Source: Streptomyces niger (lineage in GTDB: Bacteria > Actinomycetota > Actinomycetes > Streptomycetales > Streptomycetaceae). Taken from it: DNA of 64,000 bases. The stretch lies in contig NZ_JOFQ01000012.1 of assembly GCF_000718305.1 (NCBI RefSeq), positions 62,001 to 126,000 on the forward strand, in the 5' to 3' direction. How positions within the stretch are numbered: the first letter of the stretch is position 1; the number at the start of each line of letters is the position of its first letter. The notes beneath the pieces were generated by a model. It worked only from the letters and a program-made list of their open reading frames with translations. It made no database searches and was not told where the DNA came from. The translations under genes and the position numbers were made by a program. Below are positions 42,068 to 52,126 of the stretch, piece after piece.

Positions 42068-42583
42068 TCAGCGCTCGACGGGACGGACCGCGACCGAGGT
42101 CGGCGAGAGCGTGGCCGCCACCCACACCTCGGTGCCGCGGGCCAGGGGCACGTCGCCCTTGGCCGCGAGCTTCACGGGCTGGCCCGCGAGCCGCAGCAGC
42201 ACCTCGCCGTAGCCGTCGGCCGGGATGGCGGTGACGACCGAGCCGGCGGTGCCGAGCAGATCGTCCCCTTGCGGGGTGGCCGCGGTGGGCCCGTGCAGCA
42301 GCGCCCGACAGAGCCGCCAGGTCAGCCACCCGGCCGCGAGGCCGGCGAGCGTCCCGGCTGCCGCGGCGGCCCCGGCGCCGAGATCGGTGGTGCCGAGGAC
42401 GAGCGCGCCCGCGAAGCCGAGCATCGAGACGAACCCGGCGATCACCGGTAGCGACAACACTCCGTCAAACAGACCGTCGAGCGCGCCGATGCCGTCGAAG
42501 AGCCCTTCCAGTACGCCGTCGAGGACGAGTGAGAGGGCCAGCACCACGATTCCCGCGATGCCGAGACCGAGAAACCAGACCAT
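42068..42583 (-). CDS. NfeD-like membrane protein, partner of the SPFH protein
   Basis: The protein has 171 aa; the ATG at 42583 has GGAGG seven bases upstream. The first half holds three to four helices (LGIAGIVVLALSLVLDGVLEGLFDGI, VIAGFVSMLGFAGALVLG, AAAGTLAGLAAGWLTW). The C-terminal part is the OB-fold of short NfeD proteins (GDDLLGTAGSVVTAIPADGYGEVLLRLAGQPVKLAAKGDVPLARGTEVWVAATL). NfeD-like proteins bind flotillins at the membrane. It is the first gene of the two-gene set. Confidence 0.88.
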   Translation of the reverse strand: MVWFLGLGIAGIVVLALSLVLDGVLEGLFDGIGALDGLFDGVLSLPVIAGFVSMLGFAGALVLGTTDLGAGAAAAAGTLAGLAAGWLTWRLCRALLHGPTAATPQGDDLLGTAGSVVTAIPADGYGEVLLRLAGQPVKLAAKGDVPLARGTEVWVAATLSPTSVAVRPVER

Positions 42584-42809
42584 CGGAATACCTCCCCCGT
42601 TGCGCATTCTCCCCTGGTCAGCGCTGATCTTGTCAGACGGTTCTCGAACAAGTCATTGCCAGAACCCGGCAATCTTTATGCGTTCTTGATGCCGGGTCAC
42701 CGACGGGCCGCGGGCGGCGTGCAGCGGCACATGCCCCTTTCCGTGGTCGGCCACGGGGTGTGACGACTGCGTGGCAGGATGCCCGTACCAGTACGGGGCG
42801 GGTGGGCCA

Positions 42810-43181
42810 ATGGCAGACATCGAAGAGACTCTTCGAGACATCGTGCGCATCGACGGAGTGCTCGGCGCCGCCGTCGTGGACTACTTCAGCCGGCTGACGC
42901 TGGGTGCGGTGGGCACGTCGGGACCGGACCTGGAGAAGGTCGCGGTGGGCGACACCGACGTGGTGCGCGCCAAGCTCTTCACCCTCGAACTCCTCGGCTA
43001 CCGCGAGGAACGCATAGAGGACATCCTCGTCACCCTCGACACCGAGTACCACCTGATCCGTCCGCTCGTCCGTCGCCGGTACGAAGGCGTGTTCCTCTAC
43101 CTGGTGCTGGACCGCGCCCTGACGAACCCCGACGTCGCCCGGGGCTGGCTGCGCGCGGTCGAGGATCGGCTGGAGCTCTGA
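42810..43181 (+). CDS. roadblock/LC7-like protein
   Basis: The protein has 123 aa. The pattern IEETLRDIVRIDGVLGAAVVDYFSRLTLGAVG, NTDVVRA-like GDTDVVRAKLFTLELLG, IEDILVTLDTEYHLIRPL and GVFLYLVLDRALTNPDVAR resembles actinobacterial roadblock/LC7-type proteins that regulate small GTPases. No GTPase gene is beside it. The ATG at 42810 follows GGTGGG. It is divergent from the NfeD-like gene. The family call rests on pattern likeness only. Confidence 0.7.
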   Translation: MADIEETLRDIVRIDGVLGAAVVDYFSRLTLGAVGTSGPDLEKVAVGDTDVVRAKLFTLELLGYREERIEDILVTLDTEYHLIRPLVRRRYEGVFLYLVLDRALTNPDVARGWLRAVEDRLEL

Positions 43182-43288
43182 CCTGCGGGAGCGCGCCGGT
43201 CCGAGCGCGCGCCGGCCGCGTTGTCAGTGGCGGGTGCTTCACTCCACCCACGACCGGAACAGTGTGAGCACGGCCTGGGCCGGGCCGG

Positions 43289-44347
43289 TCAGGCGGTGCG
43301 GTAGCGGATCAGCAGCATCGCGGCGTCGTCGCGCAGCGGGCCGCCGGTGTGCTCCACCAGGTCCGCGCGGATGGCGTCCACCGCGGCCTGCGGGTCGGGC
43401 TCCTTGAGCAGTCCGGCCCGCTCGTCCAGCGGGTAGAACTGCCCGTCGCCGTTCCGCGCCTCGGTGACCCCGTCGGTGTAGAAGAGCACCTGGTCGCCGG
43501 GCGCGAAGTCGACGTCGTACGGTTCCGGGCCGTCCTCCCCGTGCGCGGTGAGGCCGAGCGGGAGCGCCCGGCGCGGCGGCGTCAGGTACGCCACGGCGCC
43601 GTCCGGGCGGGCCACCAGCGGTGCGGGATGGCCGTAGTTCAGCAGCGTGATCGTGGGCCCTGCGCCCGCCTCGGCGAGCACGGCGGTCACGAACTTCTCG
43701 TCCGGCAGGTCCCGTTCCAGGGCGCGTTCGAGCCGGGTGCCGACGGCGGCGAGGTCCGGTTCGTCGTACGCGGCCTCGCGGAAGGTGCCGACGACCACCG
43801 CCGCCGTCTCCACCGCCTCCAGGCCCTTGCCCTGTACGTCCCCGATGAGCGCACGCACGCCGTACGGCGAGGCCACGACCTCGTAGAGATCGCCGCCGAT
43901 CCGGGCCTCGGCCACCGCGGAGGTGTAGGAGACGGCCACGCTCAGCCGTCCCGCGACGCGCGGCACGGGACGCAGCAGGACGCGCTGCGCGACCTCGGCG
44001 ATGGAGCGGACGTTCGCCAGCTCCGCCTCCCGACGCCGGCGCATCACCGCGGCCACCACGCCCGCGACGGTGACCCCGGCGACCGAGAGCAGGGCCGTGT
44101 GGCCCCGCTGCCCGGTGAACAGCCCGTCGTACATGCCGAGGACGAGGCAGAGGACGAAGGAGAGCACGCCGATCAGGGCGGTCCGCCGCCAGCTGCCGGT
44201 CAGCCCGGCGAAGGCAGGCCCCAGGGAGATGAGCGGGAGGAAGCCGGCGGCCGGCCCGGCCGTGAGGTCCACCAACATGACCAGGGCCATCACCGCGTAC
44301 GGCAGGGCACCCAGAGCCGCCGTGGCGGGGTGTACGCGCCCGCTCAC
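43289..44347 (-). CDS. membrane PP2C/SpoIIE-type serine phosphatase (RsbU-like)
   Basis: The protein has 352 aa. Three to four helices occupy residues 10-105 (LPYAVMALVMLVDLTAGPAAGFLPLISLGP, ALIGVLSFVLCLVLGMYDGL, LLSVAGVTVAGVVAAV). The SpoIIE domain follows, with ARIGGDLYEVVASPYGVRALIGDVQGKGLEAVE carrying metal-binding Asp residues, FYTDGVTEARN, and RDDAAMLLIRYR. Such phosphatases dephosphorylate STAS anti-anti-sigma factors and so release SigB-type sigma factors. STAS-like proteins (7107, 60387) and a SigB-type sigma (51283) are in this window but not adjacent. Confidence 0.92.
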   Translation of the reverse strand: MSGRVHPATAALGALPYAVMALVMLVDLTAGPAAGFLPLISLGPAFAGLTGSWRRTALIGVLSFVLCLVLGMYDGLFTGQRGHTALLSVAGVTVAGVVAAVMRRRREAELANVRSIAEVAQRVLLRPVPRVAGRLSVAVSYTSAVAEARIGGDLYEVVASPYGVRALIGDVQGKGLEAVETAAVVVGTFREAAYDEPDLAAVGTRLERALERDLPDEKFVTAVLAEAGAGPTITLLNYGHPAPLVARPDGAVAYLTPPRRALPLGLTAHGEDGPEPYDVDFAPGDQVLFYTDGVTEARNGDGQFYPLDERAGLLKEPDPQAAVDAIRADLVEHTGGPLRDDAAMLLIRYRTA

Positions 44348-44537
44348 CGCTCGGTCCGCTCCGCAGCTCGCTCCACGCGCACCCGCTCCTGCTCGTCAGT
44401 CCTCTCCCGTGGGGCCGCGGCTCGGCATCACCGGGCCGCCGCCAAAGTTACTTTAAGCAACATTTGCACTGTCGAACCAACACATATCCTCCACCGTTAC
44501 CGAACCGTCGCCGATGAGAGGGTGCCGGGCATCCTCG

Positions 44538-46595
44538 TCAGACGGTACGGATCGCCGGGTCGCTCACGCCCGGCTCGCCGGTCTCCACGTGGCCAGCGAA
44601 CCGGCGGAGGAAGGAGGCGTCGGACTCGGAGGTGACCTTCAGGTCGTACCAGCGCTTGCCGGCGCGCAGATCGACGGTGTGGGTGACGGTGGCGCCCGCC
44701 CGGACCTTGAAGGTCTGCGTGGGGCTGCCGTACGCGTCGGCCAGCGTGAGGTCGGCGTCGGCGCTGCCGTGGTTGGTGAAGGTCAGCGTCACGTTGCCGC
44801 TGGTGGCGTCGTGGCGCGCGGTCACCTCCGGGCCCGCCGTCTTCCCCGGGCCCTTGAAGACGCGCAGGAACCCGTTGGGACCGAAGACCGAGAGATCGTA
44901 GACGCCCTTGGAGTACGCGGTGTTCCAGGTGTCGGAGACGGGCTTGCCGGCCGCCGCGGTGTACGTCCAGGGGCCGTCGCCGCGGTTGCCCGCGGTGATG
45001 TAGAAGGCGGCGCCCGCCTTGTCGCCGCCGCTGAGGGTGAGCCGGTACTTGCCGGCCGCGGTGTCGGCCGCGCCGTCGACGTACGGGGCGTAGGGCAGCG
45101 CACGGGACGGGCGGGAGCCCTTCTCCTGGCGGGGGAGGGACGGGTCGGCGGGCGGCTTGGGCACGTAGTCGTCGTGCCGGTCGCCGTCCGGCGGGCGGTA
45201 GCCCGCGGTGTCGGGCAGTTCGGCCGGCCGGGCGTCGGGGTGGGCGAAGTCGAAGGCCGAGGTCAGGTCGCCGCAGACGGCGCGCCGCCAGGGCGAGATG
45301 TTCGGCTCGTGGACGCCGAAGCGGCGCTCCATGAAGCGGATGACGGAGGTGTGGTCGAAGGTCTCCGAGCAGACGTAGCCGCCCTTGCTCCAGGGCGAGA
45401 GGACCAGCATCGGTACGCGCTGGCCGAGTCCGTACGGGCCCGCGGCGTAGCCCTTGCCGCCCTTGTAGAGGTCCGGGCCGACGTCCACGGTGGACAGGCC
45501 CTGGGAGGCGGAGGACGGCGGGTACGGCGGCACGACGTGGTCGAAGAAGCCGTCGTTCTCGTCGTAGGTGAGGAAGAGCGCGGTCCTGCTCCACACCTCG
45601 GGGTCGGAGGTGAGCGCGTCGAGGATCTGGGAGACGTACCAGGCGCCGTAGTTCGCGGGCCAGTTGGGGTGCTCGGTGAATGCCTCGGGCGCCACGATCC
45701 AGGAGATCTTCGGCAGCCTGCCGCCCTTGACGTCGGCCTTCAGCTGGTCGAAGAGGCCGCCGCCGTGCTTGATGTCCGTGCCCGTACGGGCCTTGTCGTA
45801 GAGCGGGTCGCCGGGCTTCGCGTTGCGGTACTGGTTGAAGTACAGCAGCGAGTTGTCGCCGTACGTGCCCCGGTACGCATCGTCGATCCAGCCCCACTTG
45901 CCGTCCGCGTCCAGGCCGTCGCCGATGTCCTGGTAGATCTTCCAGGAGACGCCGGCCTTCTCCAGCCGCTCGGGGTAGGTGGTCCAGCTGTAGCCGGCCT
46001 CCTCGTTGCCGAGCACCGGTCCGCCGCCCTTGCCGTCGTTGCCGGTGTACCCGGACCACAGGTAGTAGCGGTTGGGGTCGGTGGAGCCGATCAGCGAGCA
46101 GTGGTAGGCGTCGCAGATGGTGAAGGTGTCGGCGAGCGCGTAGTGGAAGGGGATGTCCTCGCGCGTCAGGTACGCCATCGTGGTCGCCGACTTGGCGGGT
46201 ATCCACTGGTCGTACTTGCCGTTGTTCCAGGCCCGGTGGCTGCCGGCCCAGTCGTGGTTGAGGTCCTGGATGAACTGCAGGCCCAGGTTGTCGGCCTCCG
46301 GCCGGAAGGGCAGCACTTCCTTGGTGCCGTCCGACTGGTGCCACACCGGCTTGCCGCTGGGCAGCGTCACGGGGCGCGGGTCGCCGAAGCCGCGTACGCC
46401 GCTGAGCGAGCCGAAGTAGTGGTCGAAGGACCGGTTCTCCTGCATCAGTACGACGATGTGCTCGACATCCTCGATGGTGCCGGAGCGGTGCTGGGCGGGG
46501 ATCGCGGCGGCGCGGGCGAGGGAGCCGGACAGCGCGGTGAAGGCGGCCGTGCCTCCGGCGAGTTGCAGGAAGCGGCGGCGGTCCATATGCGGCAT
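44538..46595 (-). CDS. Tat-exported phosphocholine-specific phospholipase C
   Basis: The protein has 685 aa. The Tat signal reads DRRRFLQLAGGTAAFTALSGSLARA. The phosphoesterase domain opens VEHIVVLMQENRSFDHYFGSLSGVRGFGDPRPV, which carries the metal and nucleophile region of bacterial acid-phosphatase-like PLCs. Later conserved strings are FTICDAYHCSLIGSTDPNR and LFLTYDENDGFFDHVVPP. Two C-terminal DUF756 beta domains follow (residues about 490-680). It cleaves phospholipid head groups outside the cell. The gene may respond to phosphate, but no PHO box was identified. Confidence 0.93.
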   Translation of the reverse strand: MPHMDRRRFLQLAGGTAAFTALSGSLARAAAIPAQHRSGTIEDVEHIVVLMQENRSFDHYFGSLSGVRGFGDPRPVTLPSGKPVWHQSDGTKEVLPFRPEADNLGLQFIQDLNHDWAGSHRAWNNGKYDQWIPAKSATTMAYLTREDIPFHYALADTFTICDAYHCSLIGSTDPNRYYLWSGYTGNDGKGGGPVLGNEEAGYSWTTYPERLEKAGVSWKIYQDIGDGLDADGKWGWIDDAYRGTYGDNSLLYFNQYRNAKPGDPLYDKARTGTDIKHGGGLFDQLKADVKGGRLPKISWIVAPEAFTEHPNWPANYGAWYVSQILDALTSDPEVWSRTALFLTYDENDGFFDHVVPPYPPSSASQGLSTVDVGPDLYKGGKGYAAGPYGLGQRVPMLVLSPWSKGGYVCSETFDHTSVIRFMERRFGVHEPNISPWRRAVCGDLTSAFDFAHPDARPAELPDTAGYRPPDGDRHDDYVPKPPADPSLPRQEKGSRPSRALPYAPYVDGAADTAAGKYRLTLSGGDKAGAAFYITAGNRGDGPWTYTAAAGKPVSDTWNTAYSKGVYDLSVFGPNGFLRVFKGPGKTAGPEVTARHDATSGNVTLTFTNHGSADADLTLADAYGSPTQTFKVRAGATVTHTVDLRAGKRWYDLKVTSESDASFLRRFAGHVETGEPGVSDPAIRTV

Positions 46596-46849
46596 GGGCG
46601 GGTGACCTCTTCGTCGGTGGGGGTGGACGAGGCGCGTGGTGCGCAGGGCAATTCTTGCGGCGTACGAGGACGCAGCGAAACCCCGCCTCGCGATCATTGC
46701 GTGACCAAGAGATGGTGATGACCTGTCCGTGGGCCGAACGATGCGTGCTCCTTCCGGGTGGCGGCCGGGCGCCGGGCGCTGCGGACCGCGGGAAACGCCG
46801 TCGGTGGTGACAGGGTGACGGGGACGGACCGGTCGGACGGAGGCAATCG

Positions 46850-48367
46850 GTGGTCCACGTTGAGCGGCAGGCGCGCGCGGCGGCCGCCGCGACGCGCCGC
46901 ATCGAGTCCGGCAGCCGGCTCCGCACCTGGCTGACCACCACCGACCACAAGGTCATCGGCAACCTCTACCTCGTGACGGCCTTCGCGTTCTTCCTGTTCG
47001 CGGGGGTGCTGGCCATGCTGATGCGGACCGAACTGGCCCGCCCCGGGCTGCAACTGGTCACCAACGAGCAGTACAACCAGCTGTTCACCATCCACGGCAC
47101 GATCATGATGCTGCTCTTCGCGACCCCGATGTTCGCCGGGTTCGCCAACGCGGTCATGCCGCTGCAGATCGGCGCCCCGGACGTCGCCTTCCCCCGGTTG
47201 AACGCGCTCACCTACTGGCTGTTCCTCTTCGGCGGCCTGATGATGGTCGCCGGCTTCCTGACGCCCGGCGGCGCCGCGTCCTTCGGCTGGTTCGCGTACG
47301 CGCCGCTCAACGGGGCCGTGCGCACGCCGGGGGAGGGCGGCGACCTGTGGGCGATGGGGCTGATCCTCTCCGGGCTCAGCACGACGCTGGGCTCGGTGAA
47401 CTTCATCGCGACCATCATGTGCCTGCGCGCGCCCGGCATGACGATGTTCCGGATGCCGATCTTCACCTGGAACGTGCTGTTCACCTCGATCCTCGCGCTG
47501 CTGGCCTTCCCGGTCCTCACGGCCGCGCTCTTCGCGCTGCTCGCCGACCGGAAGTTCGGGGCGCACGTCTTCGACGCGGCGAACGGCGGGGCGATCCTCT
47601 GGCAGCACCTGTTCTGGTTCTTCGGGCACCCCGAGGTCTACATCGTCGCGCTGCCGTTCTTCGGGGTGATCACCGAGATCGTGCCGGTCTTCAGCCGCAA
47701 ACCCGTCTTCGGCTACGTCGGCATGGTCGGCGCGACCATCGCCATCACGATGCTCTCCGCGACCGTCTGGGCGCACCACATGTTCGCCACCGGCATGGTG
47801 CTGCTGCCGTTCTTCTCGCTGATGTCGTTCCTCATCGCGGCGCCCACCGGGGTGAAGTTCTTCAACTGGATCGGCACGATGTGGCGCGGCAGCCTCTCCT
47901 TCGAGACGCCGATGCTGTGGGCCGGCGGCTTTCTGGTGACGTTCCTGCTCGGCGGGCTCAGCGGGGTGCTGATCGCCTCGCCGCCGCTGGACTTCCACGT
48001 CACCGACACCTACTTCATCGTCGCCCACCTGCACTACGTCCTCTTCGGGACGGTGGTCTTCGCGATGTTCGGCGGCTTCTACTTCTGGTGGCCCAAGCTG
48101 ACCGGCCGGATGCTCGACGAACGGCTCGGGAAGATCCACTTCTGGACGCTGTTCGTCGGCTTCCAGACCACCTTCCTCGTCCAGCACTGGCTCGGCGAGA
48201 TCGGCATGCCCCGGCGGTACGCCGACTACCTCGCCGCCGACGGCTTCACCCTGCTCAACACCGTCTCCTCGATCGGCGCCTTCCTGCTGGGCCTGTCCAC
48301 GCTGCCGGCCGGCGAGCACGGCGCGCAGGAACCGACCCCCGACCCGCACGGAGAGCCGAGCGCATGA
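46850..48367 (+). CDS. ctaD: cytochrome c oxidase subunit I (secondary copy)
   Basis: The protein has 505 aa from a GTG at 46850 with GGAGG upstream. All redox-site residues are visible: heme a His ([10 protein letters not shown]), CuB His and cross-linked Tyr ([14 protein letters not shown]), the His pair ([13 protein letters not shown]), K-channel [15 protein letters not shown], and the heme His pair ([12 protein letters not shown]). It is shorter at the C-terminus than the main actinobacterial CtaD. The operon has only ctaF after it: no ctaC or ctaE is nearby, so the other subunits must come from elsewhere. Confidence 0.94.
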   Translation: MVHVERQARAAAAATRRIESGSRLRTWLTTTDHKVIGNLYLVTAFAFFLFAGVLAMLMRTELARPGLQLVTNEQYNQLFTIHGTIMMLLFATPMFAGFANAVMPLQIGAPDVAFPRLNALTYWLFLFGGLMMVAGFLTPGGAASFGWFAYAPLNGAVRTPGEGGDLWAMGLILSGLSTTLGSVNFIATIMCLRAPGMTMFRMPIFTWNVLFTSILALLAFPVLTAALFALLADRKFGAHVFDAANGGAILWQHLFWFFGHPEVYIVALPFFGVITEIVPVFSRKPVFGYVGMVGATIAITMLSATVWAHHMFATGMVLLPFFSLMSFLIAAPTGVKFFNWIGTMWRGSLSFETPMLWAGGFLVTFLLGGLSGVLIASPPLDFHVTDTYFIVAHLHYVLFGTVVFAMFGGFYFWWPKLTGRMLDERLGKIHFWTLFVGFQTTFLVQHWLGEIGMPRRYADYLAADGFTLLNTVSSIGAFLLGLSTLPAGEHGAQEPTPDPHGEPSA

Positions 48368-48747
48368 AGATCGAGGCCTACCTGTTCGGCGGCGTCGCGG
48401 TGTTCTTCCTCGTCGTCGACGTCGTCTACGCCCTGCTCGCGCTGGAGCCGGCCGGCGTCGCGGCGCTGACGGTGTCCTGCCTGATGGCCGCCCTGGTGTC
48501 GCTCTTCTGCACGATGAACCACCGGCGCCGGGGCGCCCGGCCGGAGGACGACAAGCGGGCGGAGATCCGGGAGCGCGCCGGGCGGCTGGCCTTCTTCCCG
48601 CCGAAGAGCGGGTTCCCGCCGCTGACCGCGCTGGGCGCCGCGGTGGCGGGGCTGGGCATCGTCTACGGCCTGTGGCTCTTCCTCATCGGCTGCGGCCTGC
48701 TGGTGGCCGGCGCCTTCGGGCTGGTCTTCGAGTTCAACGACCGGTAG
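48364..48747 (+). CDS. ctaF: cytochrome c oxidase subunit IV, actinobacterial type
   Basis: The protein has 127 aa with four helices. It opens [25 protein letters not shown], the usual CtaF start, and later has [25 protein letters not shown] and a final helix pair. The ATG overlaps the ctaD stop (ATGA). Its last 14 bp overlap the end of the convergent qcrB gene. Confidence 0.9.
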   Translation: MKIEAYLFGGVAVFFLVVDVVYALLALEPAGVAALTVSCLMAALVSLFCTMNHRRRGARPEDDKRAEIRERAGRLAFFPPKSGFPPLTALGAAVAGLGIVYGLWLFLIGCGLLVAGAFGLVFEFNDR

Positions 48748-50371
48748 CGCGGTCCGGCCCCGCGGTCCGCTCGCCGATCTCCCGCCGCTGCTCGGGGGTG
48801 ACCGGCAGCGGCACGTGATCGCGGTGGTACCAGCCGCTCAGCGCGATCCGCAGCCGCTGCCCGCGCACGGTGCGGCCGTCCGCCGGTGCCGGCAGCGGTG
48901 CGGGGACGTCGCGCACGAGGATGCGGTACGTGCGGTCGGCGGAGATGCCGGTGCGGCCCTCGCTCAGCTCGCCGTAGACGTTCTGGACCACGTCGCCGGT
49001 CTCCTCGCCCTCGGTGAGCAGCTCGCGGTCGGCCGCCTGGAGGGCCAGGCAGAGGCGCTTGGTGAGGCAGAAGGCGAGGACCGGTGCCAGGACGAGGGCG
49101 ACGCGCAGCACCCAGGTGAGCGCGTCGACCGAGATCCGGAAGCTGTAGGCGATCACGTCGTTGCCGCCGGCCAGCAGCAGGACCGCGTAGAAGACGACGG
49201 CGGCCACGCCCAGCGCGGTGCGGGTGGGGCGGTTCCGGGGCCGGTCGCACAGATGGTGTTCGGTACGGTCGCCGGTCACCCAGCGTTCGAAGAAGTGGTA
49301 CAGGTACAGCGCGAAAAAGAGCAGTCCGGGGAGTACCAGGGTGGGAATGAGGACGTTCCACATGATGGTGTGCCCCCAGAGGTTCGTCTCGAAAGGCGGC
49401 ATGAGGCGCAGGCCGCCCTCCAGAAATCCCACGTACCAGTCCGGCTGGGCATCGGTGGCCACCTGGTCCGGGCGGTACGGTCCGTAATCCCAAACCGGAT
49501 TGATCTGGGCCACGGAGGCGAGTCCGGTCAGTACGCCGAAAACCATCAGGAAGAGGCCGGTGGACTTCGCGATGAACTGCGGGAACATCGGCTGCCCGAC
49601 CACGTTCCGATTCGTGTGTCCGCGAGCGTTCCAGTGCGTGTGTTTGAGGACGACCACAAGGATCAGATGCAGGGCGACCAGCGCCAGGATGATGCCCGGG
49701 ATGAGCAGGATGTGCAGCACGTAGAGGCGCGGAACGATGTCCGTCCCCGGAAACGGTCCGCCCCACAGGAAGAAATTCAGATAGGTGCCGGCGAGGGGAA
49801 TGGAGGTGACGATTGCGTTGGCGGTGCGCAGCCCCGTTCCGGACAGTGAATCGTCCGGGAGGGAGTAGCCCGCGAAACCCTCCAGCATCGCCAGCATGAA
49901 CAGCGTCACGCCGACCATCCAGTTCACCTCGCGGGGCCGCCGGAACGCCCCGGTGAAAAAGACGCGGAGCAGATGGATGCCGACCGCGGCGACGAACACC
50001 AGTGACGACCAGTGATGAATCTGCCGGATCAGCAGTCCGCCGCGTACGTCGAAACTGATGTCGAGCGTCGAGGCGTACGCCTGGGACATCCGGGTGCCGT
50101 CGAGCGGAAGGTGGCGGCCGTGGTAAACGGTCTCCGCCATGCTCGGCTCGAAGAACAGCGTGAGATAGGTGCCGGTCAGGACGAGCACTAGAAAGCTGTA
50201 GAGCGCGAGCTCTCCGAGCAGGAACGACCAGTGGTCGGGAAAGGCCTTGCGGAGCAGCGCCCGGGCCCCGGAGACGAGCGGAAGCCGCTGCTCAAGGGCG
50301 GTGAAAGCGGCGACGGCCGCCCCGTCGGCCCGGTTCGCCGGCCGGGCCCTCCGCCGTCGGAACACCTGCAC
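48734..50371 (-). CDS. qcrB: cytochrome bc1 complex cytochrome b subunit (secondary, unaccompanied copy)
   Basis: The protein has 545 aa. The GTG at 50371 has GGAGGGAG just upstream; longer in-frame starts lack one. Heme ligands appear in LLIRQIHHWSSLVFVAAVGIHLLRVFF and VLHILLIPGIILALVALHLILVVV. The Qo-site loop reads DAQPDWYVGFLEGGLRLMPPFE, as in actinobacterial QcrB. Normally it is encoded with qcrC and qcrA; here neither is present. Convergent to the spare ctaD-ctaF pair, it may supply an alternative subunit for the bcc-aa3 supercomplex (inference). Confidence 0.93.
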   Translation of the reverse strand: MQVFRRRRARPANRADGAAVAAFTALEQRLPLVSGARALLRKAFPDHWSFLLGELALYSFLVLVLTGTYLTLFFEPSMAETVYHGRHLPLDGTRMSQAYASTLDISFDVRGGLLIRQIHHWSSLVFVAAVGIHLLRVFFTGAFRRPREVNWMVGVTLFMLAMLEGFAGYSLPDDSLSGTGLRTANAIVTSIPLAGTYLNFFLWGGPFPGTDIVPRLYVLHILLIPGIILALVALHLILVVVLKHTHWNARGHTNRNVVGQPMFPQFIAKSTGLFLMVFGVLTGLASVAQINPVWDYGPYRPDQVATDAQPDWYVGFLEGGLRLMPPFETNLWGHTIMWNVLIPTLVLPGLLFFALYLYHFFERWVTGDRTEHHLCDRPRNRPTRTALGVAAVVFYAVLLLAGGNDVIAYSFRISVDALTWVLRVALVLAPVLAFCLTKRLCLALQAADRELLTEGEETGDVVQNVYGELSEGRTGISADRTYRILVRDVPAPLPAPADGRTVRGQRLRIALSGWYHRDHVPLPVTPEQRREIGERTAGPDRATGR

Positions 50372-50587
50372 CGAACTCCCTCCGGGCCCGTGGGCCGACC
50401 GCATCGTGCCTTGTCGGCATCTGTGACCGGTCGGGCGCCGGAGCAATCCGCAAAGGGCGCGCCGTGCCGCTTTCCGGAGAGGGTATTCAGCCGTTCGGCG
50501 GAGCGGGCGGGCATGGCTGTGAGCGGCCGGTCACGTTCTCCGCGAGCGACCGCTCAGCGGCGGGTGGCTCCACCGCGCCCCGTGGCG

Positions 50588-50914
50588 TCAGCCGTTACCG
50601 AAGGAGCCGCTGTGGCCTTCCTGCCATTTCGGGGGGTCGTCGTCGGACGGGCGGGTACCGCGGGTCTGGTCGAACTCGTACGGCATCCGGCGGTGGCCGT
50701 CGGCGGTGACCTCGTCACCTGTCCGCATTCCTGTTTCGTAACCCAGCGGATTGGGTGTGGTCGGCGCGGACGGCGAGGATTGCCGGCGCTTGCGCCGCAG
50801 GCCGTATCCCACGGCACCGATGAGAAGGAGCACGACGACGAGGCCCGCGACGAACGGACCGATGCCGACGAGCAGGTCACGGTTGGGAGCCGCCAAGGAC
50901 TCGTAGCTGGTCAT
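50588..50914 (-). CDS. DUF6479-family small membrane protein
   Basis: The protein has 108 aa. A single helix (LVGIGPFVAGLVVVLLLIGAVGYGL) is followed by a basic stop-transfer (RRKRRQ) and a hydrophilic tail with GDEVTADGHRRMPYEFDQTRG, the conserved end of this Streptomyces family. Function unknown. The ATG at 50914 has a weak ribosome-binding site. It is divergent from the sigma factor gene. Confidence 0.78.
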   Translation of the reverse strand: MTSYESLAAPNRDLLVGIGPFVAGLVVVLLLIGAVGYGLRRKRRQSSPSAPTTPNPLGYETGMRTGDEVTADGHRRMPYEFDQTRGTRPSDDDPPKWQEGHSGSFGNG

Positions 50915-51282
50915 ATCGGCCGGGTACCCGCGGGAACCGGAACCGACACGTGTCACACATTTGGACCAGCGCGTATTTTCCGGGCCGGGATCGGGCGTAC
51001 GCAGGGTGGTACCTGCGCGGCGCTCTTCGCTCGACTGCGGAGAGCGGACGCGCAAAGCCGTGTCCGCGTGCGCGGGGCGGTGAAGTGAGAAAATGTGGAC
51101 AGCGGACCGAGGGTTCGCCGCCGGGCGGTCCCGGGCTGTTCGGGTACCTGGCCGATGGTTTCGGAAACGAGTGTTTCAGTCGGAAAGTAAAATCTTTTCG
51201 ACGGTCGGGGCACGGGCGGTCATTGCACGTTCGTTCACGGCGATTCCGCCGGTGCCGGAATCCCGACCGGAAGGGAAGAGCC
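50915..51282. other. 368-bp divergent promoter region before the sigma factor gene
   Basis: This is markedly AT-richer than its surroundings near 51155-51205 and contains the near-palindrome GTTTCGGAAAC (51158-51168). It should hold promoters for the sigma gene and the DUF6479 gene. I could not pick a convincing SigB-type GTTT/GGGTA pair. No coding signal is supported. Confidence 0.45.
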
Positions 51283-52071
51283 ATGGCCGCCTCCACCGCG
51301 CTCCGCCGCCATCCGGATGCCCCGGACACCGACGCCGCATTCCTCCGCCTGGCGACTCTTCCCGACGGCCCGGCCAGGAAGCGGCTGCGCGAGGAGATCG
51401 TCTGCGGCTGGCTGCCGATGGCCAATCGGCTCGCCCGCCGCTACAGCGGGCGCGGCGAGACGGAGGAGGACCTGCGGCAGGTCGCCGCGGTCGGCCTGCT
51501 CAAGGCCGTCGACCGGTTCGACGCCGCCTCGGGCACGCCCTTCCCGGCGTACGCGATCCCCACCATCCTCGGCGAGTTGCGGCGGCACTTCCGGGACGAC
51601 CTGTGGGCCGTCCACGTACCCCGCCGGACCCAGGAGCTGCGGGCCACCGTCCACCAGGCCCGCGAACAGCTGGAATTCCGCAACGGCTCCGCCGCCCTCA
51701 CCATCGGCGACCTGGCCGAGCACACCGGCCTGTCCGAGGAGGACGTGGTGCTGGGACTGGAGGCACAGGGGGCGTACACCGCGCTCTCCCTGGAATGCCC
51801 CATGAGCACGGATGCGGGCCACTCCTTCCACCTCGCCGACTTCCTGGGTGACGAGGACCCGGAGCTGGAGCTGGTCGAGGAGCGGCTGTGCGCGGCGCCC
51901 GTGCTGCGGGCCCTGCCGCAGCGCGAGCGGATCATCCTCTACCTGCGGTTCTTCCGGGACATGACCCAGAGCCAGATCGCCGAGGAGATCGGCATCTCGC
52001 AGATGCACGTCTCCCGCATCCTGCAGCGCTGCTGCCGCCTGGTGCGGGTCGAAGTGACACCGCGGGCTTGA
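51283..52071 (+). CDS. SigB/SigF-subfamily RNA polymerase sigma factor
   Basis: The protein has 262 aa from an ATG with AAGGGAAGAG upstream. Region 2 is LPMANRLARRYSGRGETEEDLRQVAAVGLLKAVDRFDAASGTPFPAYAIPTILGELRRHFRDDLWAVHVPRR. Region 3 includes IGDLAEHTGLSEEDVVLGL. Region 4 is LPQRERIILYLRFFRDMTQSQIAEEIGISQMHVSRILQR, the recognition helix of the SPO/stress group. Members drive osmotic, oxidative and developmental stress genes and are held by RsbW-type anti-sigma factors; none is adjacent. It may control the catalase/stress genes that follow (inference). Confidence 0.93.
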   Translation: MAASTALRRHPDAPDTDAAFLRLATLPDGPARKRLREEIVCGWLPMANRLARRYSGRGETEEDLRQVAAVGLLKAVDRFDAASGTPFPAYAIPTILGELRRHFRDDLWAVHVPRRTQELRATVHQAREQLEFRNGSAALTIGDLAEHTGLSEEDVVLGLEAQGAYTALSLECPMSTDAGHSFHLADFLGDEDPELELVEERLCAAPVLRALPQRERIILYLRFFRDMTQSQIAEEIGISQMHVSRILQRCCRLVRVEVTPRA

Positions 52072-52126
52072 GGGGCACTCGGCGGCGGTGAGAGGTACCG
52101 ACCACGTTCAGGGGTGGAGCACAGCG

